This document shows positions 39,101 through 45,585 of a stretch of DNA of 64,000 nt, piece by piece. The stretch's first letter is position 1. The number at the start of each line of letters is the position of its first letter. Both the position numbers and the translations under genes were made by a program. The DNA is from Pegoplata infirma (lineage: Eukaryota > Arthropoda > Insecta > Diptera > Anthomyiidae): contig OY992537.1 of assembly GCA_963921195.1 (NCBI GenBank), positions 131,028,694 to 131,092,693 of the forward strand, written 5' to 3'. The notes below the pieces were generated by a model. That model did no database searches. It saw only the letters and a list, made by a program, of their open reading frames with translations, and was not told the DNA's origin.

Positions 39101-42100
39101 GCAAGGCTGATTTGCAACGTCAACTCAGCAAGGCTAACGCTGAAGCTCAAATCTGGCGCAGCAAGTACGAATCTGATGGTGTTGCCCGCTCCGAAGAATT
39201 GGAAGAAGCCAAGAGGAAGTTGCAAGCTCGTTTGGCTGAAGCTGAAGAAACCATTGAATCCCTCAACCAAAAATGCATCGGCCTCGAAAAGACCAAGCAA
39301 CGCTTGTCCACCGAAGTCGAAGATTTGCAATTGGAAGTCGACCGTGCCACCGCTATTGCCAACGCCGCCGAGAAGAAACAAAAGGCCTTCGACAAGATCA
39401 TTGGCGAATGGAAACTCAAGGTTGATGATTTGGCTGCTGAACTCGATGCCTCCCAAAAGGAATGCCGCAACTACTCCACCGAATTGTTCCGTCTCAAGGG
39501 TGCCTACGAAGAAGGCCAAGAACAATTGGAAGCCGTCCGTCGTGAAAACAAGAACTTGGCTGATGAAGTTAAGGACTTGCTCGACCAAATCGGTGAAGGT
39601 GGTCGCAACATTCACGAAATCGAAAAGGCCCGCAAACGCTTGGAAGCCGAAAAGGATGAACTCCAAGCTGCCCTCGAAGAAGCTGAAGCTGCTTTGGAAC
39701 AAGAAGAAAACAAGGTATTGCGCGCTCAATTGGAATTGTCCCAAGTTCGTCAAGAAATCGATCGTCGCATCCAAGAGAAGGAAGAAGAATTCGAAAACAC
39801 CCGCAAGAACCACCAACGTGCTCTCGACTCCATGCAAGCCTCCCTCGAAGCTGAAGCTAAGGGTAAGGCTGAGGCCCTTCGCATGAAGAAGAAGTTGGAA
39901 GCCGACATCAACGAATTGGAAATCGCTTTGGATCACGCCAACAAGGTAAGTTTAACCCCCACATATAGCAATGGTCACAAGAGCCGTGCTTATAAATCAT
40001 ATCAAATACTAATAAATAACTTTGTCTTTCACCACTTTCATAGGCTAACGCCGAGGCCCAAAAGAACATTAAGCGCTACCAACAACAACTCAAGGACATC
40101 CAAACCGCCCTTGAAGAAGAACAAAGAGCCCGCGATGATGCCCGTGAACAATTGGGTATCTCTGAACGTCGTGCCAACGCCCTCCAAAACGAATTGGAAG
40201 AATCCCGTACCCTCCTCGAACAAGCCGATCGCGGTCGTCGTCAAGCCGAACAAGAATTGGCCGATGCCCACGAACAACTCAACGAAGTTTCCGCCCAAAA
40301 CGCCTCCATCTCCGCTGCCAAGAGGAAGTTGGAATCCGAACTCCAAACACTCCACTCCGATTTGGATGAATTATTGAACGAAGCCAAGAACTCCGAAGAA
40401 AAGGCCAAGAAGGCTATGGTTGATGCTGCCCGCCTCGCTGATGAACTCCGCGCTGAACAAGATCATGCCCAAACCCAAGAAAAACTCAGAAAGGCCCTCG
40501 AACAACAAATCAAGGAATTGCAAGTCCGTTTGGATGAAGCTGAAGCCAACGCCCTTAAGGGAGGCAAGAAGGCTATCCAAAAATTGGAACAACGCGTCCG
40601 CGAATTGGAGAACGAATTGGATGGTGAACAAAGAAGACACGCCGATGCCCAAAAGAACCTCCGCAAATCTGAACGTCGCATTAAGGAATTGAGCTTCCAA
40701 TCCGAAGAAGACCGCAAGAACCACGAACGTATGCAAGACTTGGTTGACAAACTCCAACAAAAGATCAAGACATACAAGAGGCAAATTGAAGAAGCCGAAG
40801 AAATCGCCGCCCTCAACTTGGCCAAATTCCGCAAAGCCCAACAAGAACTCGAAGAAGCTGAAGAACGTGCCGATTTGGCTGAACAAGCCATCAGCAAATT
40901 CCGCGCCAAGGGACGTGCCGGTTCCGTTGGTCGTGGTGCCAGCCCCGCGGTAAGTGTCACAACCAAAATCATTCAGCTCTAAAAAAAAATTTTTTGCTTT
41001 TTATATGCCAACCATTTGCAACAAAAAATAATGACGAAACATTTTTTATTATTATTTTTATTTTTTATTTCAAACCTCTTGCAATCTCTCATGCAGAATT
41101 AAATTGCGCAAAATGGCACTGTATAAATGATTCACATGGTCCACGTAGAGATTCAAACATATCAAATTAGCTAAAAAAAAATAATAATATCAAGAGAAAC
41201 TAGATCATAAGAAAAGCTTTATGCATCTCTTTCAAGTCAAAGAAATGCCACATTCAACATTCAATTTATTACTTTAAACCAAAATCAAACAACCAGCTTA
41301 CAAAACCCAATTTATTTCATCTCAACAATTGCATCTAAATCTCATCGCTCAAAAAAAAAAAGAGTCATAGCCAAATTTAGTAGAAATCAAGCTGAATTAG
41401 AAACATTTCTATATAAAACTTCTCTGCTTTTTTTATATAATTACTATAACTACAACTACTTCTATTATAACTGTATATGTATGTGTGTGTACTGCAGCCG
41501 GCAGCGTCTAAAGGTGGCCGCAAGAGTGCGCTGGACCAGTAAACAATCTTTCATTACATTTGTAAGTGCCAAAAAAGAGCCACAACATTTCCCTATATCC
41601 AGAAACCCTGTGAAAGTGCAAAAAAAAAACATAAATGTGTTTTATTGTGTTAATTCATAAATATCACGCTCTCTCTATAAAGATCACGCTCACTCTCTCA
41701 GTCTTCTTTACCACACATACATACTATATCGATGTTTGACAATTTGTTTACTTGCACTTGAAACGTGTTAAGTTGTTAGTGTTGTTATTGTTCTCCCCTA
41801 CTCCACTTTCATTATATTGTTGTTGATGGATCATTATTGAATCGCAGCAATAGTTATACTCCCGTTTAATCTCTCATTTTCAGCTGGCCAAAAATGGTAT
41901 AACAACCATTTCCCAACATATTCATATACTCTTCTGTCTCTATCGTTTACTCTTTGTGTAGAAACGGTAAAAGAGACATCACTCACTTAAACAATTGATA
42001 GCACCTCTCATTATGAGTTATGTGACATTTCTCACTTAAACAATTGATACCACCTCTCATTATGAGTTATAAGACATCTCTCACTTAAACCAATGATAAC

Positions 42101-42313
42101 TCTCATGTATTGTAACGAATAAAATGTTTTTGTTTTAGTCATCATGCATGCTTATATTTATTATTATTTTGTTTTGTACATATATTTAATATTTTTTTTT
42201 TATTTTCTCTTTCTCTCTCTCTCTTCGTTTAGCCCCGTGGTATGTCCGTGCGGCCACAATTGGACGGTATGGCTTTCCCACCAAGATTCGACCTTGCTCC
42301 CGAAGATTTCTAA
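11939..42313 (+). CDS. Muscle myosin heavy chain (spliced, multi-isoform)
   Basis: Conventional myosin II heavy chain, the actin-activated ATPase of muscle thick filaments. All exons are phase-consistent; one choice per alternative cluster gives 1962 residues. Visible motor landmarks are the P-loop GESGAGKT (179-186), switch I NDNSSRF (238-244), switch II DIAGFE (461-466), the Gly/Lys-rich actin-binding loop 2 (about 630-650), reactive cysteines C697 and C707, and the light-chain-binding lever (763-850). From about 851 to 1930 it is heptad coiled coil. Exons 3, 7, 9, 11 and 15 have alternative copies, and the C-terminus has alternative ends. By analogy with Drosophila, these tune the nucleotide pocket, relay, converter and S2 hinge per muscle type. 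Exon codon use is GC-richer than the introns. An internal start at 36026 gives MRP. This entry is the genomic span; see the exon entries for coding segments. Confidence 0.97.
12387..12530 (+). CDS. Mhc alternative exon 3, first copy
   Basis: 48 codons, [15 protein letters not shown]...RYYNRLIY, phase 0 at both ends. Acceptor CTCTAG and donor GTAAGT. Mutually exclusive with 12731-12874, same length. It encodes residues 69-116 near the N-terminal SH3-like domain. It carries the [20 protein letters not shown] motif; the partner copy has [20 protein letters not shown]. Confidence 0.96.
12731..12874 (+). CDS. Mhc alternative exon 3, second copy
   Basis: 48 codons, [15 protein letters not shown]...RYVHKLIY. 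Acceptor ATAATAG has almost no pyrimidine tract (the upstream 100 nt are A-rich); donor GTAAGT. The weak acceptor suggests regulated inclusion. Same frame and length as 12387-12530. Confidence 0.96.
12875..13839 (+). other. Mhc intron between exon 3 and exon 4
   Basis: 965 nt, AT-rich, no coding signal. It starts GTAAGT and ends CCAAAAACAG. I looked for a third exon 3 copy and found none. Confidence 0.85.
13840..14223 (+). CDS. Mhc exon 4 (residues 117-244): P-loop and switch I
   Basis: 128 codons starting [20 protein letters not shown]. It contains the P-loop GESGAGKT (179-186), which binds the ATP phosphates, loop 1 ([19 protein letters not shown]) and switch I NDNSSRF at the exon end. Donor GTAAGT, phase 0. 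Confidence 0.98.
14311..14374 (+). CDS. Mhc exon 5 (residues 245-266)
   Basis: 64 nt, [21 protein letters not shown] plus the first base of Tyr266. Acceptor GGGTACTTAG, donor GTAAGT, phase 1. It follows a short 87-nt intron. Confidence 0.97.
14375..16231 (+). other. Mhc intron 5, largely transposon-derived
   Basis: 1857 nt between exons 5 and 6. It holds a fragment with CAACCGAATATAG and related motifs (about 14700-14900), similar in inverted orientation to 1790-1880, and the foldback element at 15262-16071. Nothing coding is visible. Confidence 0.8.
15262..16071. mobile_element. Large foldback DNA element in Mhc intron 5
   Basis: From about 15414 the left arm begins ATGTTACACCGTCTGACAG, and the right end near 16071 is its diverged inverted match (GCCGGACAGTGTTATCAT). 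Arms of about 300 bp are complementary around about 15770; GGAGAATCTTTGCTAATTTT pairs with the AAATCAGCGGAAATCCTCCT arm. The left end is partly duplicated: GATATTACTTTGATATCATA occurs at both 15262 and 15414. A second family member is at 59008-59879. No transposase is visible. Confidence 0.75.
16232..16330 (+). CDS. Mhc exon 6 (residues 266-299)
   Basis: 99 nt, encoding the end of Tyr266 then [20 protein letters not shown] and [12 protein letters not shown], ending with one base of codon 299. Acceptor TTCTTACAG, donor GTATAC. Helix near the nucleotide pocket. Confidence 0.97.
16638..16741 (+). CDS. Mhc alternative exon 7, first copy
   Basis: 104 nt. With the preceding G it reads [20 protein letters not shown] and [15 protein letters not shown]. 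Acceptor TAAATAG after a long T tract, donor GTAATT. It encodes residues 299-333 at the lip of the ATP pocket. It looks closest to the Drosophila copy with [21 protein letters not shown]. Confidence 0.96.
17168..17271 (+). CDS. Mhc alternative exon 7, second copy (divergent)
   Basis: 104 nt, reads [20 protein letters not shown] and [15 protein letters not shown]. Acceptor TATAAAG, donor GTAAGT. The acceptor lacks a good pyrimidine tract. It keeps the D-Y-x-x-(I/V)-x-Q-G-K and EEF...D framework but differs strongly from the other two copies. Intact frame and conserved ends say it is used. Confidence 0.93.
18278..18381 (+). CDS. Mhc alternative exon 7, third copy
   Basis: 104 nt, reads [20 protein letters not shown] and [15 protein letters not shown]. 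Acceptor GTGACTTAG, donor GTAAGT. It is the last exon 7 copy; no fourth one was found before exon 8, whereas Drosophila has four as I recall. Confidence 0.96.
19278..19670. repeat. Three tandem copies of a repeat of about 150 bp
   Basis: Units start at about 19278, 19436 and 19585 with AACCGGTTAAAAATGATTAT (last copy AACCGGTGAAAAATGATGAT). Each contains CTGCTAAACGGCTG or a close variant and ends in an A run. Spacings are about 158 and 149 bp. Confidence 0.8.
20292..20420. mobile_element. Short foldback MITE-like element
   Basis: ACCCAATTCACACCTGAAGT at the left pairs with the right end CACCTCAGGTATGAATAGGG. The inner arms (GAGATTTCGATCATACGG and CCATATGATCGAAATCTC) are near-perfect inverted copies. 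The right arm also contains its own palindrome, CTCGTTCGAACGAG. Confidence 0.75.
20920..21327 (+). CDS. Mhc exon 8 (residues 334-469): switch II
   Basis: 136 codons from [20 protein letters not shown] to [11 protein letters not shown]. It contains [16 protein letters not shown] (cardiomyopathy loop region) and switch II DIAGFE (461-466). Acceptor AAATTACAG, donor GTAAGT, phase 0. Confidence 0.98.
21683..21853 (+). CDS. Mhc alternative exon 9, copy 1 (NHV variant)
   Basis: 57 codons starting [20 protein letters not shown], with [20 protein letters not shown] and [17 protein letters not shown]. Acceptor CTTCCCGTAG, donor GTGCTT. It encodes the relay helix and loop (residues 470-526). It differs from the other three copies by Val for the second His of NHHMF, and by NWD...IEL. 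Confidence 0.96.
21949..22013. repeat. Inverted repeat in the intron after exon 9 copy 1
   Basis: AAGCTTTGTAAAG and CTTTACAAAGCTT are perfect inverted copies about 40 nt apart; AAAGTTTTTGTGAAAACTTT gives an inner stem. A strong RNA hairpin is possible in the pre-mRNA. Confidence 0.6.
22566..22736 (+). CDS. Mhc alternative exon 9, copy 2
   Basis: 57 codons starting [20 protein letters not shown], with [20 protein letters not shown] and [17 protein letters not shown]. Acceptor ATTATTTAG, donor GTTGGT, which is weak. Confidence 0.96.
23127..23297 (+). CDS. Mhc alternative exon 9, copy 3
   Basis: 57 codons, identical in protein to copy 2 except GIDWA for GINWA. The nucleotides differ mostly at third positions. 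Acceptor CATTTTAG, donor GTTTGT, which is weak. Confidence 0.96.
23723..23893 (+). CDS. Mhc alternative exon 9, copy 4
   Basis: 57 codons; reads [22 protein letters not shown] at the end. Acceptor GGCATACAG, donor GTATTC. The fourth exon 9 copy; Drosophila has three as I recall. Copies 2-4 differ in protein only at the residue after GI (N, D, E) and at the IDL/IEL position. Confidence 0.96.
24483..25072 (+). CDS. Mhc exon 10 (residues 527-723): actin-binding cleft, loop 2, SH helix
   Basis: 590 nt starting [20 protein letters not shown]. Loop 2 is Gly/Lys-rich ([17 protein letters not shown], about 630-650). The SH helix [20 protein letters not shown] carries C697 and C707, at exactly the classical positions. 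The acceptor follows a long CT microsatellite (24444-24468). Ends with CG of Arg723, phase 2, donor GTAAGT. Confidence 0.98.
25254..25371 (+). CDS. Mhc alternative exon 11, copy a
   Basis: 118 nt, [20 protein letters not shown]...YRIGHTK. Acceptor ATACTTAG. The donor is AAG|GCACGC, a GC rather than a GT site, and no in-frame GT is near. Encodes the converter (723-762). It is the most divergent copy and matches what I recall of Drosophila exon 11a ([13 protein letters not shown]). Confidence 0.94.
26056..26173 (+). CDS. Mhc alternative exon 11, copy b
   Basis: 118 nt, [20 protein letters not shown]...[12 protein letters not shown]. Acceptor TTCACAG. Donor AAG|GCATGA (GC type). Nearly the same as copy c in exon and in flanking intron (TATATTGTT..CACAG before, GCATGATA.TGATATA after), so b and c are a recent duplicate pair. 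Confidence 0.94.
26987..27104 (+). CDS. Mhc alternative exon 11, copy c
   Basis: 118 nt, [20 protein letters not shown]...[12 protein letters not shown]. Acceptor TTTCACAG. Donor AAG|GCATGA (GC type). Recent paralogue of copy b. Confidence 0.94.
27499..27616 (+). CDS. Mhc alternative exon 11, copy d
   Basis: 118 nt, [20 protein letters not shown]...[12 protein letters not shown]. Acceptor TCTCACAG. Donor AAG|GCATGA (GC type). It belongs to the same GIVG group as copies b and c. Confidence 0.94.
27985..28102 (+). CDS. Mhc alternative exon 11, copy e
   Basis: 118 nt, [20 protein letters not shown]...[12 protein letters not shown]. Acceptor ACAAACAG. Donor AAG|GCATGT (GC type). Resembles the Drosophila copy with GIKDLDCPKKASKVLIESTEL. 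Confidence 0.94.
28808..28925 (+). CDS. Mhc alternative exon 11, copy f
   Basis: 118 nt, [20 protein letters not shown]...[12 protein letters not shown]. Acceptor TATACCTTAG. Donor AAG|GCATGC (GC type). Resembles the Drosophila copy with [13 protein letters not shown]. Confidence 0.94.
29236..29783. mobile_element. Foldback MITE-like element between exon 11 copies f and g
   Basis: The ends ACTTAGGTGTTTATAT and ATATCTAAACACCTAAGA are inverted copies. The interior is full of ATATAATTATATCTAAT-type palindromes and GATCAGAT motifs. Similar GATCAGATC sequence lies at 20640-20820 in the exon 7-8 intron. No coding capacity. Confidence 0.65.
30087..30204 (+). CDS. Mhc alternative exon 11, copy g
   Basis: 118 nt, [20 protein letters not shown]...[12 protein letters not shown]. 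Acceptor AAATACAG. Donor AAG|GTATAT: the only exon 11 copy with a canonical GT. It matches the last Drosophila copy ([21 protein letters not shown] as I recall). Confidence 0.95.
30480..31870. repeat. Diverged tandem array in the intron before exon 12
   Basis: A core like CACATTTTTTGTTGAAAAC followed by GTCAAAATTAC recurs around 30530, 30613, 30789, 30943, 31086, 31234 and, more weakly, 31409, 31544, 31690 and 31846. Spacing is about 140-175 bp in most of the array. Between cores, TTAAGCAATTGCCTTT/TAAATCGCTTTTAAATTTTA pieces recur. No coding potential. Confidence 0.65.
32153..32416 (+). CDS. Mhc exon 12 (residues 763-850): lever arm
   Basis: 88 codons starting [20 protein letters not shown]. 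Contains the two light-chain-binding IQ-type segments ([40 protein letters not shown]) and ends ...VSRVEDEIA. Acceptor ATGTGTAG, donor GTAAGT, phase 0. Confidence 0.98.
32533..34220. repeat. Array of palindromic TGTGTAATTTTACACA motifs
   Basis: The perfect palindrome TGTGTAATTTTACACA or a close variant occurs at about 32533, 32854, 32980, 33114, 33269, 33593, 33743, 33884 and 34041. Most spacings are 126-157 bp and two are double that. A longer unit containing ACAACATGTTCGATGGCACT recurs at about 32697, 33419 and 34193, giving a higher-order period of about 720-770 bp. Confidence 0.8.
35139..35148. promoter_or_regulatory. Candidate MEF2 site upstream of MRP
   Basis: CTATTTTTAA is an exact fit to the MEF2 consensus YTAWWWWTAR, about 880 bp before the MRP start codon. 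In AT-rich DNA such a match can arise by chance, so this is only a candidate. Confidence 0.3.
36026..42313 (+). CDS. Myosin rod protein (MRP), internal-start isoform
   Basis: An alternative product of Mhc made of the myosin rod without a motor. The unique head is 95 residues (36026-36310), starting [20 protein letters not shown]: Lys-rich, then Pro/Thr/Ala/Glu-rich and low-complexity, with no domain I recognise. It runs in frame without an intron into exon 13 at 36311, then uses exons 14-17 and a C-terminal exon, giving about 1207 residues with the 26-residue tail. In Drosophila, MRP is a thick-filament component made from an internal promoter in intron 12 with a unique head of about 77 residues, as I recall; this one is longer. 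The last head codons (SGSDLQ) overlap the splice acceptor TGATTTACAG used by full-length Mhc. It must be transcribed from intron 12. Confidence 0.88.
36311..36520 (+). CDS. Mhc exon 13 (residues 851-920): start of S2
   Basis: 70 codons starting [20 protein letters not shown] and ending DCENQLR; heptad coiled coil of proximal S2. Acceptor TGATTTACAG lies inside the MRP coding head; donor GTAAGT, phase 0. Confidence 0.97.
36846..37732 (+). CDS. Mhc exon 14 (residues 921-1216)
   Basis: 887 nt starting [21 protein letters not shown]2 coiled coil throughout. Ends ...DQLNKLKA plus AA of Lys1216, with donor GTAAGT, phase 2. The frame runs one codon into the intron to TAA, which helps to fix the donor. 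Confidence 0.97.
37902..37980 (+). CDS. Mhc alternative exon 15, first copy
   Basis: 79 nt completing Lys1216, then [20 protein letters not shown] and QLARDK. Acceptor CACCATAACAG, donor GTAATG. Alternative to 38282-38360; encodes part of the S2 hinge. Confidence 0.96.
38282..38360 (+). CDS. Mhc alternative exon 15, second copy
   Basis: 79 nt completing Lys1216, then [20 protein letters not shown] and HITNEK. Acceptor CCAATCTAG, donor GTATAC. Mutually exclusive with the previous copy and the same length. Confidence 0.96.
38770..39945 (+). CDS. Mhc exon 16 (residues 1243-1634): light meromyosin
   Basis: 392 codons starting [20 protein letters not shown] and ending [12 protein letters not shown]. 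Uninterrupted heptad coiled coil. Acceptor GAATTATAG, donor GTAAGT, phase 0. Confidence 0.98.
40044..40949 (+). CDS. Mhc exon 17 (residues 1635-1936): distal rod
   Basis: 302 codons starting [20 protein letters not shown]; coiled coil to about residue 1922, then the flexible [17 protein letters not shown]. Acceptor CTTTCATAG, donor GTAAGT, phase 0, so any of the downstream C-terminal exons can follow. Confidence 0.98.
41097..41102 (+). CDS. Possible C-terminal exon 18 (Asn-stop)
   Basis: Acceptor-like TCTCATGCAG is followed at once by AAT TAA, which would add one Asn and stop after exon 17 (1937 residues). Drosophila exon 18 likewise adds a single residue before a stop, as I recall, which makes this attractive. 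No strong 5' splice site follows; CAC|GTAGAG near 41145 is weak. Only the coding bases are listed. Confidence 0.35.
   Translation, partial: N
41498..41561 (+). CDS. Alternative Mhc C-terminal exon ([14 protein letters not shown])
   Basis: 64 nt between a good acceptor (GTGTACTGCAG) and a consensus donor (GTAAGT at 41562). In the phase set by exon 17 it reads [14 protein letters not shown] then TAA at 41540-41542, giving a 1950-residue isoform whose transcript would continue to the last exon as 3' UTR. The basic, Ser-rich tail resembles non-helical myosin tailpieces. GC content is clearly above that of the flanking intron. I do not recall this ending from Drosophila. Confidence 0.7.
42233..42313 (+). 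CDS. Mhc last exon (exon 19), 26-residue tailpiece
   Basis: Reads [20 protein letters not shown], then LAPEDF, then stop. Acceptor with a strong pyrimidine tract (CTCTCTCTCTTCGTTTAG). It is the non-helical tailpiece equivalent to Drosophila PRATSVRPQFDGLAFPPRFD...; one residue shorter. Direct splicing from exon 17 gives 1962 residues. Confidence 0.96.
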   Translation, partial: PRGMSVRPQLDGMAFPPRFDLAPEDF

Positions 42314-43380
42314 ATGCCATTAAAACATTTTAATTTATTTTATTAATACTATTTCATAATTATTTTATTTTACTATAATTTATAAATATTTTACAACACT
42401 TTTTGTTTTTCTAATTAAAAAAAAAAAAAAGGAAATAAAAAACAATTTAAAAAATTATAAACAAAATATGTAACAAATCGAACGACGGGAGGATAAACAA
42501 AAATGCACTTAGGCATAATTATCACAAATTAAAATACTAATTAAAAACTTAAATATAGTATCCAAAAAAACAAAACTAAATGTATTGTAAAATACCAACA
42601 TAAGAAGCCTTTAATGGATGAAAAGAACGAAAGAAAGTTATGAATGGAAGAAGATTCAAAAATATTTGTGTGTAGCTACTTTCGTCGCACACTGTACGTT
42701 GGCATTCGAACCTAAAACCTTTACTCATATTGTTGTAAATCAAAAAAAAAAAAACTAAAAAAAACCAAAAAAAAAAACATTTTTTTATAAATTATAAATA
42801 TTTTGTATTAAAAACATGACTTAAGCCCCGTCATTAATGTACTTACTACTCCATATGTTATGTTTAGGTTTAATTCAAATTGTCATCACTCTGTGTCGAA
42901 AGTTGAAAAAAATAAGATAAATTTACAAAAACAAACACTACACATTTTTTAAAAATATAAAAGAATAAAATAATACCAAAAAATATACAAAAAAAACTCA
43001 AAAAAAAATGTTATTTATTTATGTATTTATTGTAAAATGCACTTTACACATAGATCGATAGAGAAATTTGGAAACATGCATCACATAAGTACTACTTCCA
43101 AGTATATAAATGTCTCCAAAATTATCCCACTGCTCATTTGTATCATCACACAACCACAAACCTCAACTACTGCACATTTAACTTCTCTCACTCACTCACC
43201 ACTCAACTCACTCTCACTCTACTCATCTTATATGGCGCTTATGTTTATGTTATATTTTTTAATTAATGAAAAATATTTAAAATAATTTAAAGATAATAAT
43301 AATATTAAAAAAAAGGAACAAGTATACAAAAAAGGAACAAAATAAATGTAAATCAATAAAAAAAAAAGTTCAAAATATTT
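42314..43380 (+). other. Mhc 3' untranslated region
   Basis: AT-rich. AATAAA occurs at 42434-42439, 42964-42969, 43341-43346 and 43355-43360. The last pair is followed by T/G-rich sequence (TTTAGTTTTGGGTAG), a good distal cleavage context. Drosophila Mhc uses two poly(A) sites, so a proximal site at one of the first two signals plus the distal site is plausible. Confidence 0.6.
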
Positions 43381-43609
43381 TTTATTTATACCTTTAGTTT
43401 TGGGTAGACTGATCCAGTTCAAGGGATTTTCAGATGATAATTTCACCCATTTAATCTCTCATTTGTAGCAGGCCAAGACAGTAGATTAATAATTTTCTAA
43501 CAAGCATTCATGAAACACAAGTTTTTTCGCTAGACTGCCTGGAAATGCCCCATATATAAGTGGGGAAATTTGATATATATTTTAGTTTGGGAACTATTTC
43601 ATGTAAAAC

Positions 43610-45490
43610 AAGTAAAAAAGTTAAACTCGGCTTTGCGGAATGTAGTGATACTCTCCACAATTTCTAAAAGATTATTGCAAAAAACTTTATTTAAAAGGAA
43701 ATTACTTTTGAAAAAAATATTTTTTTTTGAAAAAAAATTTCCGCGAAAAAAAAATTTGGTTAAAAAAACAAATCCGCGATTTTTTTTGTCAAAAAATATG
43801 TTCGTACTTGTTTAAATACCATTCAGTGTTCAATTTTGTTCACATATGTCAACCAGCAGCCGAATCAAAGCATTTTGTATTTTTAGGTTATGTTGAATGT
43901 ACTAAAATTTTTGAGATGTCCTTATCAAATGCAATAGCAAACTTCTCGGGATAACTTCCAATAAATATGTTAAGTTTGAGTCATCTCCGTGTAATATTTT
44001 GGCCGTGTTCACCATTTCCACAGACAGGCGGACATCGCTAGAATGTCTTAAAATCGATCGAGGATTATGGATATACTTTATGGGGACCCAGACCGATATT
44101 TCGATGAGTTACAAACGGAATGACAACCGTCTACACAGAAAAAATTTGAATCGAATTTCAATCAACAAAAACGCGGATTCAATCAATTTTTTGATTAAAA
44201 TTCCTCCAATTAACAAAATTGTTATACCAATAATCAAATTGTAGGTGATTGATTGAAAATTTTTTCAATCAAACAATTTTTCTATTTTGATCAAAAATTT
44301 GATCGATTTTTTATTCAAAGTCAATCAAAATAATGATTGATTTAACAAATGAATTGTAAGCTTATGACAAAATTATCAAAAAATTCATCTTTTTTGCTTT
44401 TCAATATGTTGCCAACAATAAAAAAAAGTAAAGCCCGATTATTTTGTATATTTTTGAATAAATCTATTCAAATAAATTAAAGCGGAAAAAAATCTGGTGT
44501 GTTGAAAATTTTCAACAAAAACAAGTAAGAAAGTTATAGTCGGTCAAGACCGATCATATGATACCCTACACCAGTGTTTTCCGGAAAATGGGTCCCAAGT
44601 CCAAACATGGACCGATTGTATCTGTCTTTTGTTAGATCTTTATTTAGTGTAGAAAACACACACAGATCAATTTTAAGTGGAATTGGTTATTTTTTTTGTC
44701 AATAGAACAATTTAACTGAATATCGGTCGAAATTTTTATATGGGGGACTAAGTCCCAAAATGGCCCAATTATATTCCGATTTGATAAGGTTGCTAAAGTA
44801 CACGTTTAGCACCTAAAAATAAATTTTTTATCAAATATTTCCATTTTTATGAATTTTGAGGGAATTATGTGAATATCGGGAAGGTGGTTTGTATGGGGAC
44901 TACCAGAAGGACTGACCCGATTCCTTTGAAATTTGGAATGGTGTTTTGTGCATACAAAATTTGATTACTTGCTGAATTTCAAAGCGATATCTATTATAAT
45001 ACGGTTATTAGAGTCATTGAAGCCGAATCCAAAGGGGGCGTTTGTATGGGGGCTAGGTCTTAACATGTACCGATTTTCTCCAATTTCAATAGGCTTCGTC
45101 CTTGGGCCAAAAGATGCTTAAGTTTCAAATTTCAGGTCAATTGATTGAAAATTGCGACCTGTATCGTGCTTAAACCGATAGATGGACAGACGGACGGACG
45201 GACGGACGGACAGACGGACGGACGGACGGACATCGCTAAATCGACTCAAAAAGTTATTCTGAGTCGATCGGTATTCTTGAAGGTAGGTCTAGGACCAATA
45301 TTTCGGGTAGTTACAAACATCAGCACAAACTCAATATACCCTGTACCACAGAGTGGTGTAGGGTATAAATAGCAAAAATTTTAATCAAAACATTGATTGA
45401 CTCATTTAAATTTTTTTGATCAATACATTTAATTGAACATTTTTAGCCAATAATTTCTTGTGTGTATCACCATAGTGGAGGGTATAAAAA
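43610..45490 (+). mobile_element. DINE-1-like element (subfamily A), split by nested insertions
   Basis: Starts AACAAGTAAAAAAGTTAAAC, then a hairpin-like TCGGCTTTGCGGAAT and ATACTCTCCACAA, followed by the A-type body (CATATGTCAACCAGCAGCCG; TTTATGGGGACCCAGACCGA). It is interrupted near 44122, and its 3' end (ATAGTGGAGGGTATAAAAA) reappears at 45470. The interruption has matching ends TACACAGAAAAAATTT and AATAATTTCTTGTGTGTA, and itself contains the subfamily C copy at 44522-45369. Confidence 0.65.
44522..45369 (+). mobile_element. DINE-1-like element, subfamily C, copy 1
   Basis: Starts CAAGTAAGAAAGTTATAGTC with a hairpin GTCGGTCAAGACCGA, then ATACCCTACACCAG, and ends GAGTGGTGTAGGGTATAAA, whose end is the inverted match of ATACCCTACACCA. 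A GACG/GACA tetranucleotide run lies at 45183-45231. It is the inverted near-identical partner of 45586-46441. An open frame through it (starting MKIATCIVLKPIDGQTDGRT) is repeat translation, not a gene. Confidence 0.75.
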
Positions 45491-45585
45491 GAAATAAATG
45501 AGAGTTACTTTTTTTTTTAAATGCCCAATCTCACACAGCGGGGCAAATCGACGAAATTTGAAAAAGACACAACTTTGCTTCACCA

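Noticed and set aside
38764..39936. 390-residue reverse frame opposite exon 16
   Set aside because: Shadow of the coiled-coil codons; long antisense frames are expected with this codon bias.
39959..40377. Exon 16 frame continuing into a second frame of exon 17
   Set aside because: Coincidental read-through of the intron; the myosin frame is restored by splicing 39945 to 40044.
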